Below, piece after piece: positions 49,641-57,514 of a DNA stretch of 64,000 nt. Made by a program: the position numbers and the translations under genes. How positions within the stretch are numbered: position 1 is the stretch's first letter; each line of letters starts with the position of its first letter. The stretch comes from JAWLAT01 sp041395325. Lineage in GTDB: Bacteria; Pseudomonadota; Gammaproteobacteria; Xanthomonadales; SZUA-5. Location of the stretch: the NCBI GenBank assembly GCA_041395325.1, contig JAWLAT010000019.1:30058-94057 (forward strand), read 5' to 3'. The notes under the pieces were generated by a model, which saw only the letters and a list, made by a program, of their open reading frames with translations, made no database searches and was not told the DNA's origin.

Positions 49641-51989
49641 TTGGCAAAGAAATCTCAAGTTGCACCTGAGCTCGCTGCGAGCGCCTCGCCGGCACTGACC
49701 TCAAGCCTGAGCGCGCGCCTGCAGCAGATGCTGCGCGAGAGCGTGGTCGTGCTGGCCTTGCCGGTGGCGCTGTATCTGTTCGCCTGCTTCTGGACCTTCG
49801 ATCCGTCCGACCCGGGCTGGTCCCATGCCGGATCGCAGGCCTCCGTGCACAATCTGGGTGGACGGGCAGGGGCCTGGCTGGCCGATCTGGGTCTGTATCT
49901 GGTCGGCAAGCTGGTCTACCTGCTGCCGCTGGCGCTGATGTATTTCGCGCTGCGAATCGCCCGACCGGGTCCAACACCGGAGCGTGACCCGGCTGTCGGC
50001 CTGCTGGCCAAGGCGGGCGGGCTGATCTTGACACTACTGGCCGGCACCGTGCTGGGGCATCTGCATGGCGGCGATGCCGTCTACAGTCCGCCGGCTGGCG
50101 GGGGTGGGGTACTCGGCGCGGTGGTCGGGCAGTCGCTGGTACCGTCGCTCGGCTTCGGGCCGACGACGATGTTTGCGCTGGCGCTGTTCCTGGTCGGCGT
50201 GACCTTCGCCACCGGACTGTCCTGGTTCCGTGTGGTCGATGGGCTCGGTGCGCTGGCTCTGCGTGGCGTGGCCGAAGCCGGGGCGGCCGTCCGTCGACTG
50301 GGCGACTGGTGGGCGGGCCGGCGTGCCAGGGCCGAGCGCGAGGAAGTGCGCAAGGTCGAAACCCGCAAGCAGGTCAAGCGCGAAAAGCCCCGAATCGAAC
50401 CGGTGGCCGCGCCGATCGAGAAGAGTGAGCGGGCCGAGCGCGAAGTGCAGATGCCGCTGTTTGACAGCATTCCGTCCGGGCCGCTGCCACCGCTGTCGCT
50501 GCTCGACGAGCCGCGTGTCACCGGCAAGGGCTACAGCCCGGAGGCGCTGGAGGCGCTGTCACGACAGGTCGAGCTGAAGCTGAAGGATTTCCGCATCGAG
50601 GCCCAAGTCGTCGGCGTCTATCCGGGGCCGGTGATCACGCGCTTCGAGTTGCAGCCGGCGCCGGGCGTGCGCGGCAGCCAGATCTCCTCGCTGGACAAGG
50701 ACATCGCCCGCGGCCTGTCAGTGATCAGCGTGCGCGTGGTGGATGTGATTCCCGGCAAGAGTGTGGTGGGCCTGGAAATCCCCAATGCCCATCGCGAGAT
50801 CGTCTTCCTGCGCGAGATTCTGGAATCGCGCGAGTACGACAAGACCACCTCACCGCTGGCATTGGCGCTGGGGAAGGACATCGGCGGCCGGCCGATGGTG
50901 GTTGATATCGCCCGCATGCCGCATCTGCTGGTGGCTGGTACGACCGGTTCGGGCAAGTCGGTGGCCGTCAACGCGATGATCCTGAGCCTGCTTTACAAGG
51001 CCACGCCGGATCAGGTGCGGATGATCATGATCGACCCGAAGATGCTCGAGCTGAGCGTCTACGAGGGCATCCCTCATCTGCTGGCGCCGGTGGTCACCGA
51101 CATGAAGGAGGCCGCCAATGCGCTGCGCTGGAGCGTGGCGGAGATGGAGCGGCGCTACAAGTTGATGGCCGCGGTGGGCGTGCGCAACCTGGCGGGCTTC
51201 AATCGCAAGATCAAGGATGCGCAGGAGGCAGGGCAGCCCATCACCGATCCCTTCTTCGATCCCAACGAGGCCGGCCCGGGCATTCAGCCCGATCGGCTGG
51301 ACACCTTGCCCTACATCGTCGTCGTCATCGACGAGTTCGCCGACATGATGATGATCGTCGGCAAGAAGGTCGAAGAACTGATCGCCCGACTGGCGCAGAA
51401 GGCGCGTGCCGCCGGCATCCACCTGATCCTGGCCACGCAGCGGCCATCGGTCGACGTGATCACCGGTCTGATCAAGGCCAACATCCCCACTCGGATGGCC
51501 TTCCAGGTGTCCTCCAAGATCGACTCCCGCACGATTCTCGACCAGTCCGGCGCCGAGACGCTGCTCGGACATGGCGACATGCTCTATCTGCCGCCCGGCA
51601 CCGCCACGCCCGATCGTGTGCACGGCGCCTTCGTCGACGATCACGAAGTGCATCGGGTGGTCGAGTACCTCAAACAACATCATGGCGAGGCCACCTATAT
51701 CGACGGCGTGCTCGACGACACCCAGGATCTGGGCGACGGCCGCGTCATCGGCGAGAGCGGCCTGCCCGAGGCCGGCTCCGGCAACTCGGACGACGACCTC
51801 TACGACCAGGCCGTGGCCATCGTCACCGAAACCCGCCGGGCCTCGATCTCCGGCGTGCAGCGACGCCTGAAGATCGGCTACAACCGCGCCGCCCGCCTGA
51901 TCGAGGAAATGGAAGCCCAGGGCGTGGTCAGCGCCCCCTCACACAACGGCAACCGCGAAGTGCTGGCCCCGCCACCACCGAAGGGCTAG
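49641..51989 (+). CDS. ftsK: DNA translocase FtsK
   Basis: A 782-residue membrane-bound translocase for chromosome segregation at the septum. An N-terminal membrane domain with four TM helices (about 35-210) is followed by a short linker ('REEVRKVETRKQVKREKPRI'). The motor domain has Walker A 'GTTGSGKSVAVNAM' and Walker B 'YIVVVIDEFADMMMI'. The C-terminal gamma winged helix ('VAIVTETRRASISGVQRRL', 'YNRAARLIEEMEAQGVVS') reads KOPS and activates XerCD at dif. The start is taken as the TTG at 49641 (MAKKSQVAPELAAS); the longer frame from 49518 adds 41 unconserved residues. The array of attC sites begins 20 bases after its stop. Confidence 0.93.
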   Translation: MAKKSQVAPELAASASPALTSSLSARLQQMLRESVVVLALPVALYLFACFWTFDPSDPGWSHAGSQASVHNLGGRAGAWLADLGLYLVGKLVYLLPLALMYFALRIARPGPTPERDPAVGLLAKAGGLILTLLAGTVLGHLHGGDAVYSPPAGGGGVLGAVVGQSLVPSLGFGPTTMFALALFLVGVTFATGLSWFRVVDGLGALALRGVAEAGAAVRRLGDWWAGRRARAEREEVRKVETRKQVKREKPRIEPVAAPIEKSERAEREVQMPLFDSIPSGPLPPLSLLDEPRVTGKGYSPEALEALSRQVELKLKDFRIEAQVVGVYPGPVITRFELQPAPGVRGSQISSLDKDIARGLSVISVRVVDVIPGKSVVGLEIPNAHREIVFLREILESREYDKTTSPLALALGKDIGGRPMVVDIARMPHLLVAGTTGSGKSVAVNAMILSLLYKATPDQVRMIMIDPKMLELSVYEGIPHLLAPVVTDMKEAANALRWSVAEMERRYKLMAAVGVRNLAGFNRKIKDAQEAGQPITDPFFDPNEAGPGIQPDRLDTLPYIVVVIDEFADMMMIVGKKVEELIARLAQKARAAGIHLILATQRPSVDVITGLIKANIPTRMAFQVSSKIDSRTILDQSGAETLLGHGDMLYLPPGTATPDRVHGAFVDDHEVHRVVEYLKQHHGEATYIDGVLDDTQDLGDGRVIGESGLPEAGSGNSDDDLYDQAVAIVTETRRASISGVQRRLKIGYNRAARLIEEMEAQGVVSAPSHNGNREVLAPPPPKG

Positions 51990-52353
51990 CCGATGCAAAT
52001 CTAGCCGAGTTAGGCGTCCGTATGGCTGCTGGCTAGTCGAAGGCAAGCCACTCGCGAACTATTGAAGGACGAGGCTGTATAGATGATCGCTACTTGTGCA
52101 GCCAGCCTCGTTCTTTACAGCTACCAGCGTGATCGACGGCCAATGGCCGCATATCAACGCCGCATGCCCAGACCTCGCTGCACCGCCCGCAAGGCGACCC
52201 TTGCCTGAATTGCCGCGTGGTCACACACTCCAGAGCAGCACCACACGGGCTACACAGCGACGGCCATGCGCCATTCCAGGATGCGCAATATGCGGCCAAT
52301 GGCCGCGTTGAAACACGGCCAAGTGTCGCCAATTTGCTGTTAGGCCTCATACC
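51990..52353. other. Gene-poor start of the cassette array, with two core sites and a terminator-like hairpin
   Basis: This 364-base stretch follows ftsK. A perfect attC-type core GTTAGGC lies at 52009-52015 and another at 52339-52345. Between them are a hairpin (ACGAGGCTG at 52069-52077, CAGCCTCGT at 52103-52111, followed by TCTTT) that could end ftsK transcription, and two copies of a GGCCAATGGCCGC palindrome (52139-52151 and 52293-52305). No credible forward gene was found. The reverse 86-codon frame at 52090-52350 lacks a convincing start or family. This may be a decayed or promoter-only cassette. Confidence 0.5.
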
Positions 52354-52797
52354 ATGCCCGCTCGCTTCATCTACCTCGAGAATGATGGATCACCGACTCG
52401 GTGGGACCTGACAAGGTACTTCAAGTACTTAGTCAGGGTTAGGCCAACCCTCAAGAGTGACCTTCAAAGCCTGACTGCAAAGGAGCGTTACGAACTCCCC
52501 ACAAGCTCAGAGCTTTCGCTCTGGCGCTCAGATGTAACCTATATTGAAGCTAACCGTGGAGTAGTCACCTTGGGCGCAACCAACGACTACGGCACGCGCC
52601 TCTTTGAGTTTGTCTACGCTGGCATTTGCAAGTTCCAAACCACGTCGGGCAGGCTCTATTTCATGCCATCCATTGTTGTCCAGGAGCTTGTCGTTCTTCG
52701 CAATGGCCTACTCCGCCACACCTTCTCAGACATGCGCGGTGACTTCACCACGATTCATGCTACCTCTCTGTCTTTCCAAGAAGGGCCGATCCAATGA
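52354..52797 (+). CDS. Cassette gene 1: unknown protein
   Basis: A 147-residue protein beginning 'MPARFIYLENDGSPTRWDL' with 'YELPTSSELSLWRSDVTYIE' in the middle and no signal or TM segment. I do not recognise a family. It lies exactly between the core site at 52339 and the attC at 52799, which is what a single-gene integron cassette looks like. The AGG of the upstream core (52342-52344) is nine bases from the ATG and could be its ribosome-binding site. Base use is visibly richer in A+T than the flanking chromosome. Confidence 0.65.
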   Translation: MPARFIYLENDGSPTRWDLTRYFKYLVRVRPTLKSDLQSLTAKERYELPTSSELSLWRSDVTYIEANRGVVTLGATNDYGTRLFEFVYAGICKFQTTSGRLYFMPSIVVQELVVLRNGLLRHTFSDMRGDFTTIHATSLSFQEGPIQ

Positions 52798-52798
52798 G

Positions 52799-52889
52799 GC
52801 TTAACTATGTGTTCAAGCGGACCGCTGGGAGAGAGTTCGGTGATTTCTGAGAGCACATCGGCCCGCGGCCGCCTTACGCGGCGTTAGGA
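52799..52889 (+). repeat. attC-like site 1
   Basis: It starts with GCTTAAC (RYYYAAC exact, 52799-52805) and ends with GTTAGGA (52883-52889, last base off GTTRRRY). The inside shows the partial inverted arms (TTCAAGCGG ... CCGCCTTACGCGGC) expected of an attC hairpin. Length 91 bases. Confidence 0.75.
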
Positions 52890-52896
52890 ATCACCG

Positions 52897-53163
52897 GTGA
52901 AGGATGTCGACCACTGTCCAGTTTGCGGGTACGGGCCTGTTGATGGCGGCTATGTTTATGCATCCGTGTCCGACATTAGGTGCTCGTTCGACATCTGCGA
53001 ATGCTGCGGCTGCGAGTATGGCTGCGACGACAATGTCGCGCATTTTGAAACGTGGGTTGCCAATGGATGTCCATGGTTCGACGCAAAGGCAAGGCCTGAT
53101 GATTGGTCGCTTGATCAGCAGTTGCAGCATGCAATCCGACCATGGCCGCCCGTTGAGCCCTGA
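52897..53163 (+). CDS. Cassette gene 2: small Cys-rich, probably zinc-binding protein
   Basis: An 88-residue protein starting at a GTG. It contains two Cys-pair groups: 'CPVCGYGPVDGGY' near the start and 'FDICECCGCEYGCDD' in the middle, then 'WVANGCPWFDAKARPDDW'. This pattern matches a group of conserved hypothetical proteins (CPxCG...ICxCCGxExGxDD...W...G.PW...PP) that are likely zinc ribbons. The function is unknown. The site-1 core supplies TTAGGA eight bases before the GTG. Its stop lies at the next attC. Confidence 0.65.
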   Translation: MKDVDHCPVCGYGPVDGGYVYASVSDIRCSFDICECCGCEYGCDDNVAHFETWVANGCPWFDAKARPDDWSLDQQLQHAIRPWPPVEP

Positions 53164-53232
53164 CAATTCATTCAAGCCGAACCCGATTCGCGGCGCGGCC
53201 TACGGCCAAGTGCCGCTTGTTTACTGTTTGGT
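53157..53232 (+). repeat. attC-like site 2 (degenerate)
   Basis: It begins CCCTGACAATTCATTCAAGC, close to the common 'GCCTAACAATTCATTCAAGC' attC opening of Xanthomonas integrons, and ends with GTTTGGT (53226-53232), one base off GTTRRRY. Its translated opening reads 'NSFKPNP'. Recombination competence is doubtful. Confidence 0.55.
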
Positions 53233-53249
53233 GTATTGGGAGCACACTC

Positions 53250-53801
53250 GTGTTGACACGCCTTATTCTCAGCTCGATGTTGCTGTTCTGGCTTCCGGCC
53301 AGTCTACATGCAGGGTTGAAAGGATGTTCCGGAATGCCCGGAGATTTCAGGACGCCGATTGCAAATTCAACGCGTAGTGTGATTACTCATGGTCCGGGAA
53401 CATCCAACATGCCCCAAGTCATGGAGAAGGACGCATGGGGCAAGTTGAGGCCGGGTGTGCTTTACGTCCTAGATGATGCAGGGGGGCATGTTATTTTAGG
53501 GCATCCACTTCGGAAGATGTTGTTGAGTGACGCGTTCGGGGAGGCCGAAAAGGTTGCATTTTGGGGAGAAATGGTTGATGACCAATTCTACCTCGTACCA
53601 AATTGGGACAAGTGCCAGATTGCTGCGCAGATGGGTGACAAACTGAGTCTACTTGCGCCGGAAAAAGGATTGCTCTTCCTTCAATTTGCCGGTTCAAAGT
53701 GTGACATTTGTACGAGACAAGATGATGCCATATCTGAGGTCATAGAAAGGAATCCGGATATGAATGCCTCGTGGGTACGCATCGAATTGAATGATCAATG
53801 A
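53250..53801 (+). CDS. Cassette gene 3: secreted protein of unknown function
   Basis: With the GTG at 53250 the product is 183 residues and opens with a signal peptide ('LTRLILSSMLLFWLPASLHA'). A GGGAG tract sits nine bases upstream. The longer frame (53217) starts inside attC site 2. The mature protein includes 'LRPGVLYVLDDAGGHVILG' and a C-terminal CxxC ('GSKCDICTRQDD'), so a thioredoxin-like or metal role is conceivable but unproven. No family recognised. It is flanked by attC sites on both sides. Confidence 0.6.
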   Translation: MLTRLILSSMLLFWLPASLHAGLKGCSGMPGDFRTPIANSTRSVITHGPGTSNMPQVMEKDAWGKLRPGVLYVLDDAGGHVILGHPLRKMLLSDAFGEAEKVAFWGEMVDDQFYLVPNWDKCQIAAQMGDKLSLLAPEKGLLFLQFAGSKCDICTRQDDAISEVIERNPDMNASWVRIELNDQ

Positions 53802-53813
53802 TGTCGTCTTTAG

Positions 53814-53903
53814 GCCCAACTATTCACTCAAGCCAACTGCGGAACAGGCGCTTGGCACCGACCGTGGCTCTTTTGGCCGCGGCGGCTTGACGCGGCGACA
53901 GCC
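53814..53903 (+). repeat. attC-like site 3 (3' core degraded)
   Basis: It opens with an exact GCCCAAC (53814-53820) and continues TATTCACTCAAGCC. The 3' end reads 'GGCTTGACGCGGCGACAGCC' where the neighbouring site has 'CGCCTTACGCGGCGTTAGG', so the terminal GTTRRRY core appears mutated to GACAGCC. Confidence 0.55.
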
Positions 53904-53907
53904 GACC

Positions 53908-54345
53908 GTGCGTCTTGCGACTGCTCTCGTATCTCTCTTCGTGGCCGCGTTCACTCCGATTGCGCTAGGCCAGTCGCTGGTGCATGAACTGTACGTGTTG
54001 AGCCTGGACTGCGATTCCGATGTCATCAATCATCCCCGAGACGAGAAGGAATATCGTTCAGTCCATGTTGAATGGATTTCTGAAACGGACCTAAAGATAT
54101 CGTTCTGGCAAATCGAGAATGCCTACGAGGCCGTCCGCCGGAATGGGTCCCTTGCAATGCTGAACGACGGGAAGCTGAGTCTCTCGGTGGAAACTGAGGA
54201 GTTTCGCCACCAAGAAGAATCTCCATATATGGGATGTAGTTGGCCGGCATTGGTTACATTCATTGTCCACGGAATTGCCCGCGGCCCCCTTGAAGTAGAG
54301 ATCTCCGGGGGCCGGGTTGAGCCATCGGCCATCGTGGGCGGCTAA
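53908..54345 (+). CDS. Cassette gene 4: secreted protein of unknown function
   Basis: A 145-residue protein if it starts at the GTG at 53908, which gives a signal peptide ('RLATALVSLFVAAFTPIALG'). The longer frame (from 53791) is a translation of attC site 3 ('YSLKPTAEQALG') and overlaps the gene before. The mature part has 'LYVLSLDCDSDVINHPRDEK' and a C-terminal beta-rich region. I do not recognise a family. The stop codon TAA lies within the opening of the next attC. Confidence 0.55.
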   Translation: MRLATALVSLFVAAFTPIALGQSLVHELYVLSLDCDSDVINHPRDEKEYRSVHVEWISETDLKISFWQIENAYEAVRRNGSLAMLNDGKLSLSVETEEFRHQEESPYMGCSWPALVTFIVHGIARGPLEVEISGGRVEPSAIVGG

Positions 54346-54415
54346 CATGGCAGTCAGCGCGACTTGCGATGATCGGATTGTTCCCGAATGGCAACGCGTT
54401 AATGAATCGTTAGAC
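54340..54415 (+). repeat. attC-like site 4
   Basis: It opens GGCTAAC (54340-54346, one base off RYYYAAC) and ends with a perfect GTTAGAC core (54409-54415). Length 76 bases. The stop codon of cassette gene 4 is embedded at its start. Confidence 0.65.
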
Positions 54416-54431
54416 CGCCAAGAACACACCA

Positions 54432-54866
54432 ATGACCACATACGGTCCACCAGAACACGTATACGTCGAGAATGATTGGTACGACGGGCCTCGCGCTGGC
54501 GTTGCCAACGTGAACGGGCTGCCTCATCGCTTCATATCTCAATGGGATGAGAAGGAGGACGAGTACATGGGGACCTTTCTTGTTTGGCCAATAGACCCTG
54601 AAGAGTTAGCGCTTGAGCAGGAGCAATGGCGGATCTTCGCAAGTTGGAACGAGCAGTACGAAGCTGGTGTAGTAGGCACTGACTCGCACCCTGGGTACCC
54701 AGGTACGAACACGCGCTGGGATGAGATTGCTCTGCAACTGTCTGCCCGAAGAAAGTCTGTTCCGTCAAACGCAAAGCCGGCCAGAGCGCAGATGATTCAC
54801 TTGGAACGGGAGCAGCGGTATGCGCCATCTGGTCCTGCCTATCAGTTGAGTTGGAGGCTGCTTTGA
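54432..54866 (+). CDS. Cassette gene 5: conserved hypothetical protein
   Basis: A 144-residue soluble protein beginning 'MTTYGPPEHVYVENDWYDG' with 'GVANVNGLPHRFISQWDEKE', 'GTFLVWPIDPEELALEQEQW' and 'RIFASWNEQYEAG'. The pattern 'WYDGPR.G.A...G.PH.F.S' recalls a widely spread family of unnamed proteins. The function is unknown. It is bounded by attC sites 4 and 5. Confidence 0.62.
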   Translation: MTTYGPPEHVYVENDWYDGPRAGVANVNGLPHRFISQWDEKEDEYMGTFLVWPIDPEELALEQEQWRIFASWNEQYEAGVVGTDSHPGYPGTNTRWDEIALQLSARRKSVPSNAKPARAQMIHLEREQRYAPSGPAYQLSWRLL

Positions 54867-54886
54867 TACACAACGCACCAGTGCTG

Positions 54887-54957
54887 CCCAACCACTCGGT
54901 CACGCCGACTCGCTTCGGACTGCGTACTTCACGCGCGACGTACCTCAGACGTTGGGC
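54887..54957 (+). repeat. attC-like site 5 (both cores perfect)
   Basis: It opens GCCCAAC (54887-54893) and ends GTTGGGC (54951-54957). The two are exact inverse complements of each other and both fit the consensus. Length 71 bases. The inner arms (CACGCCGACTCG ... CGCGCGACGTACC) are partly complementary. It is the best-preserved site in the array. Confidence 0.8.
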
Positions 54958-54985
54958 GGCGGAGCCGATCCTAAAGGCAATTCTC

Positions 54986-55828
54986 GTGGTCCTCTTGTTC
55001 TTGGCCGCAGATGTCCGTGCCAGACAATTCGCCGGCGAGACACCGCCCCAGGACATCGAAAGTTGGGTGGAGTCAAGTTCTCCCGACGAATGGCCCCACC
55101 CATTGTCTATGTGTGCGAATCACGGGTTTGGGGGCGAATGGCAAGTCGCGCTCATGGATGGGCGCGTAACCGTTCGGGAGTACGAACCCGGGGTCGTTGC
55201 TGCCTCGCCTCTGCCAGAGGCAGCCTATGCCGATCTGGGCGAGGGAGCACGGGGTGCAAGGTCGTACCTTCCCGTAGAGGATGGCTATCTCGTTGGCTTC
55301 AACGCGGGTGAGTGGGGCGGCAGTGTTTGGTGGTTATCCACCGACGGAAGCTCGCATTATCGATTGGGCGAATCCTCGGTCGCTGGTGGGAACCCAGTCT
55401 CATTCTTCCGCGCCGGCGAAGAAGCGTTACTGGTCTCCGGGCTCGCTCATCTGAGTTTTCGCGTGGGTTCGATAAAGCACATTGGTCGTCGCGACGGCCA
55501 ATGGCGGATCATCCGCGAAGTGCCTCTCGGCACCGCCGCGGAGGTCGCGATTGAGCATCCAGCGCTCGGGATAGTCGTGATTGCGAGCGACGGGATCCTT
55601 TCGTACCGAGATGGTCAGCTGACAACCCTTGTGGAGGTGGGCCTCGGCAGCCTCTACCCAAACTCGATCACGCTGGCACCGGACGGTAGCGTGTACGTGG
55701 GCATGCGGTACGCCGTTGCCCGACTTACCCGGACCAATGACACCGTCCAAGCCGCTTGGTTCGTCCCGCCGACTTGCCGCACGCTGGCAAGGTCGGCCGG
55801 CAGCCCTCAGTGCTACTGCAAGCCGTGA
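54986..55828 (+). CDS. Cassette gene 6: probable secreted beta-propeller-like protein
   Basis: An open frame runs from 54851 right through attC site 5. The first realistic start after the site is the GTG at 54986, with a TAAAGG ribosome site eight bases upstream (54972-54977), giving about 280 residues. A short hydrophobic stretch ('VVLLFLAADVRA') then begins the protein, so a weak or incomplete signal is present. The rest has repeated strand patterns ('YLVGFNAGEWGGSVWWLSTD', 'LVSGLAHLSFRVG', 'LYPNSITLAPDGSVYVGMRY') like a beta-propeller. The function is unknown. The start is the least certain in the array. Confidence 0.5.
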   Translation: MVLLFLAADVRARQFAGETPPQDIESWVESSSPDEWPHPLSMCANHGFGGEWQVALMDGRVTVREYEPGVVAASPLPEAAYADLGEGARGARSYLPVEDGYLVGFNAGEWGGSVWWLSTDGSSHYRLGESSVAGGNPVSFFRAGEEALLVSGLAHLSFRVGSIKHIGRRDGQWRIIREVPLGTAAEVAIEHPALGIVVIASDGILSYRDGQLTTLVEVGLGSLYPNSITLAPDGSVYVGMRYAVARLTRTNDTVQAAWFVPPTCRTLARSAGSPQCYCKP

Positions 55829-55926
55829 CGCCATCCAGCAGAATGGTCAACGCGACTGCCGGAGAGGCTTGCGCTGATCCAGCTGCTTCCGAGTTGCAGC
55901 GCGAAACCTGATCGCTGGAGAATACT

Positions 55927-56211
55927 ATGGCGCTAGTACTTCTTGGTCAGTCGCAATGCCCGCTATGTCGGGGGGTATTGGAGTCCGAGAATGGGGTATT
56001 TGCCACAAGTGGATTTCCCGTGTCAGATCCGGCGTTAGAGCCTTTCATGGATGCTGGAATGCACTACGCCTGCTTTATGGCGTGGCCGATGAGGGAGCAG
56101 TTCATTCGTGAATTCAATGAGTACTACGAGGCCCACTATCGGGGTATGCGCTTCATGAATGAAAATGGATCAATAGAAGAGCGCGAGCCGACGGCAGGCC
56201 GTGTCCTGTAG
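55927..56211 (+). CDS. Cassette gene 7: small protein with a CxxC motif
   Basis: A 94-residue protein with 'QSQCPLCRGVLESENGVFA' and 'DAGMHYACFMAWPMREQF', suggesting a small zinc-binding unit (Cys-x2-Cys plus His and Cys further on). A GGAGAA site precedes the ATG. I do not recognise a family. No clean attC precedes it (55829-55926 holds no GTTRRRY core), so it may have become fused to cassette 6 after loss of a site. Confidence 0.55.
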   Translation: MALVLLGQSQCPLCRGVLESENGVFATSGFPVSDPALEPFMDAGMHYACFMAWPMREQFIREFNEYYEAHYRGMRFMNENGSIEEREPTAGRVL

Positions 56212-56295
56212 CATTTGGGTTGAGACCGCTCCCTTTGGTCGCTGGACGTCGCGCGACGGCGCACCGGGCAGCGTCCCTGGCTGCCAACGTTAGGT
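56205..56295 (+). repeat. attC-like site 6 (5' boundary uncertain)
   Basis: The 3' core GTTAGGT (56289-56295) is perfect. A G+C-rich stretch upstream can pair, but no clear RYYYAAC opening was found, so the 5' boundary is a guess. Confidence 0.5.
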
Positions 56296-56304
56296 GGAAA
56301 TGCA

Positions 56305-56676
56305 ATGGCATCTCAAGCTGCACCACAACATCGATGCATCGGGAACTATCGACCCAGCTCCGGCGGCTTTTGCCCTGGTTGTGCTCGCGAACTACCCCTT
56401 GTCGTCGCCGCAACCTCCATCGATGAGGCGCAGGTGCTCGGCTTCATCGATGCGGGGCGCACGGTCGACGCGATCATGTACGTGCACGAACGGTTCGGCC
56501 TTGACCTGGTCAACAGCAAACTCTTGGTCGAGCACATGTACCCGGAGGGCATCAGACCACTTGGACCGCCTTGCACTTGCTGTGGAACGCCATTGCGAAC
56601 GCCACAAGCGAAGCTGTGCGCGGAATGCGGGGCGAACCGTAATGCCAGCCAGCACCACGCCGGTGCGGACGCGTGA
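56305..56676 (+). CDS. Cassette gene 8: Cys-rich, probably zinc-binding protein
   Basis: A 123-residue protein with 'SGGFCPGCARELPLVV' and a C-terminal pair ('GPPCTCCGTPLRTPQ', 'KLCAECGANRN'), together two or more CxxC sets suggesting a zinc-ribbon. A helical stretch ('DAIMYVHERFGLDLVNSKLL') lies between. The attC core upstream gives AGGTGGA, seven bases before the ATG. An overlapping frame (56294-57250) is continuous but lacks coding character in this part. Confidence 0.6.
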   Translation: MASQAAPQHRCIGNYRPSSGGFCPGCARELPLVVAATSIDEAQVLGFIDAGRTVDAIMYVHERFGLDLVNSKLLVEHMYPEGIRPLGPPCTCCGTPLRTPQAKLCAECGANRNASQHHAGADA

Positions 56677-56740
56677 CAGGTCCAGCCTCAAGCTCAAACC
56701 TTGTCGGGTGCGCCGCTCATCTGATCCGATTTGCCGGTCA

Positions 56741-57250
56741 ATGAGAGTCTTCGCAACCATGCTGGTCCTGGCCGTGCCCGGCATCTTGATTGCAGAACCC
56801 ACCGGGCAAGTCGTAGCGCTTCCATGCCCCCTTGAGATTGAGACGATACAAGCGTTTCCAGCGCCTCCAGACGGCCTCGTGATTGTGAGCCCGCAACGGG
56901 GGCACGCATCGGCGCCTGGGTTTGATCGGCGTCGGAGCAAGCTGTCAGGTATCGGCCTGTTGCTGGATGGACCTGAATCAGGTGCTGTTCTGGCGCCAGA
57001 CACTTCCAGCGGGTGGGAGGCGAACGGCGATCTGCGGCAGCACCGCTGGCGTATTGGTTCACGCTCTGTTTGGGTGAGTTGTAGCTACAGTGATACGTAT
57101 TTGTCACTTGCTGCGGAGTTGCCCGGCGGAATTCACTCGTGTTTTTCCTCTTACACGGCGGGCACTGGTTCGCAGTTTGTAAGAGCCTGGTGCGTCACCG
57201 CTGACCAGCAAGTAGGTGAAGTCGGACTGCCGGGTATCCATCCGCAATGA
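56741..57250 (+). CDS. Secreted STY0301-like protein
   Basis: A 169-residue protein with a signal peptide ('MRVFATMLVLAVPGILIAEP'). The mature part shows the pattern I associate with the STY0301 family: 'ALPCPLEIETIQ' near the start, 'LSGIGLLLDGPESGAVLAPD' in the middle, and 'HRWRIGSRSVWVSCSYSDTY' followed by 'LAAELPGGIHSCFSSY'. The family has no known function but is common in proteobacterial periplasms. The start is set at 56741 by the signal. No good attC separates it from cassette gene 8, only a 64-base gap. Confidence 0.6.
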   Translation: MRVFATMLVLAVPGILIAEPTGQVVALPCPLEIETIQAFPAPPDGLVIVSPQRGHASAPGFDRRRSKLSGIGLLLDGPESGAVLAPDTSSGWEANGDLRQHRWRIGSRSVWVSCSYSDTYLSLAAELPGGIHSCFSSYTAGTGSQFVRAWCVTADQQVGEVGLPGIHPQ

Positions 57251-57307
57251 TTCTGGTTTGCGGTGCGACGGCCGCTTACCATTGGCGCCATGGGCACGGG
57301 AGGGTTC

Positions 57308-57499
57308 ATGGTTGTTGATGCACCGCAGTTCGCCGCCGCGCTGACTGGAAACGGTTCGAAAGTGCGGAGAGTTCCATTTCTCTATTCGGTCGAAGCATGG
57401 CTAATGGACACGCTGGTCCCGGAGGCCCTGCGCACCCTGATCGCAGAGAATTCGTATTCCTCCTTCGTCGAAATTGGCCCAGTCACTGTGGCGCCGTAG
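57308..57499 (+). CDS. Short hypothetical protein, possibly truncated
   Basis: A 63-residue frame with a good GGGAGG site (57298-57303) before the ATG at 57308. It reads 'MVVDAPQFAAALTGNGSKVR', then 'VPFLYSVEAWLMDTLVPEAL' and 'RTLIAENSYSSFVEIGP'. The helical part looks real, but the protein is short and ends abruptly, so it may be a fragment. No family recognised. The isolated core GTTAGGC at 57515-57521 lies 16 bases after its stop. Confidence 0.4.
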   Translation: MVVDAPQFAAALTGNGSKVRRVPFLYSVEAWLMDTLVPEALRTLIAENSYSSFVEIGPVTVAP

Positions 57500-57514
57500 C
57501 CGCGTAGATGGTCG

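Noticed and set aside
52090..52350. 86-codon reverse frame at the start of the cassette array
   Set aside because: No ribosome site and no family pattern, and it overlaps both copies of the GGCCAATGGCCGC palindrome; probably non-coding.
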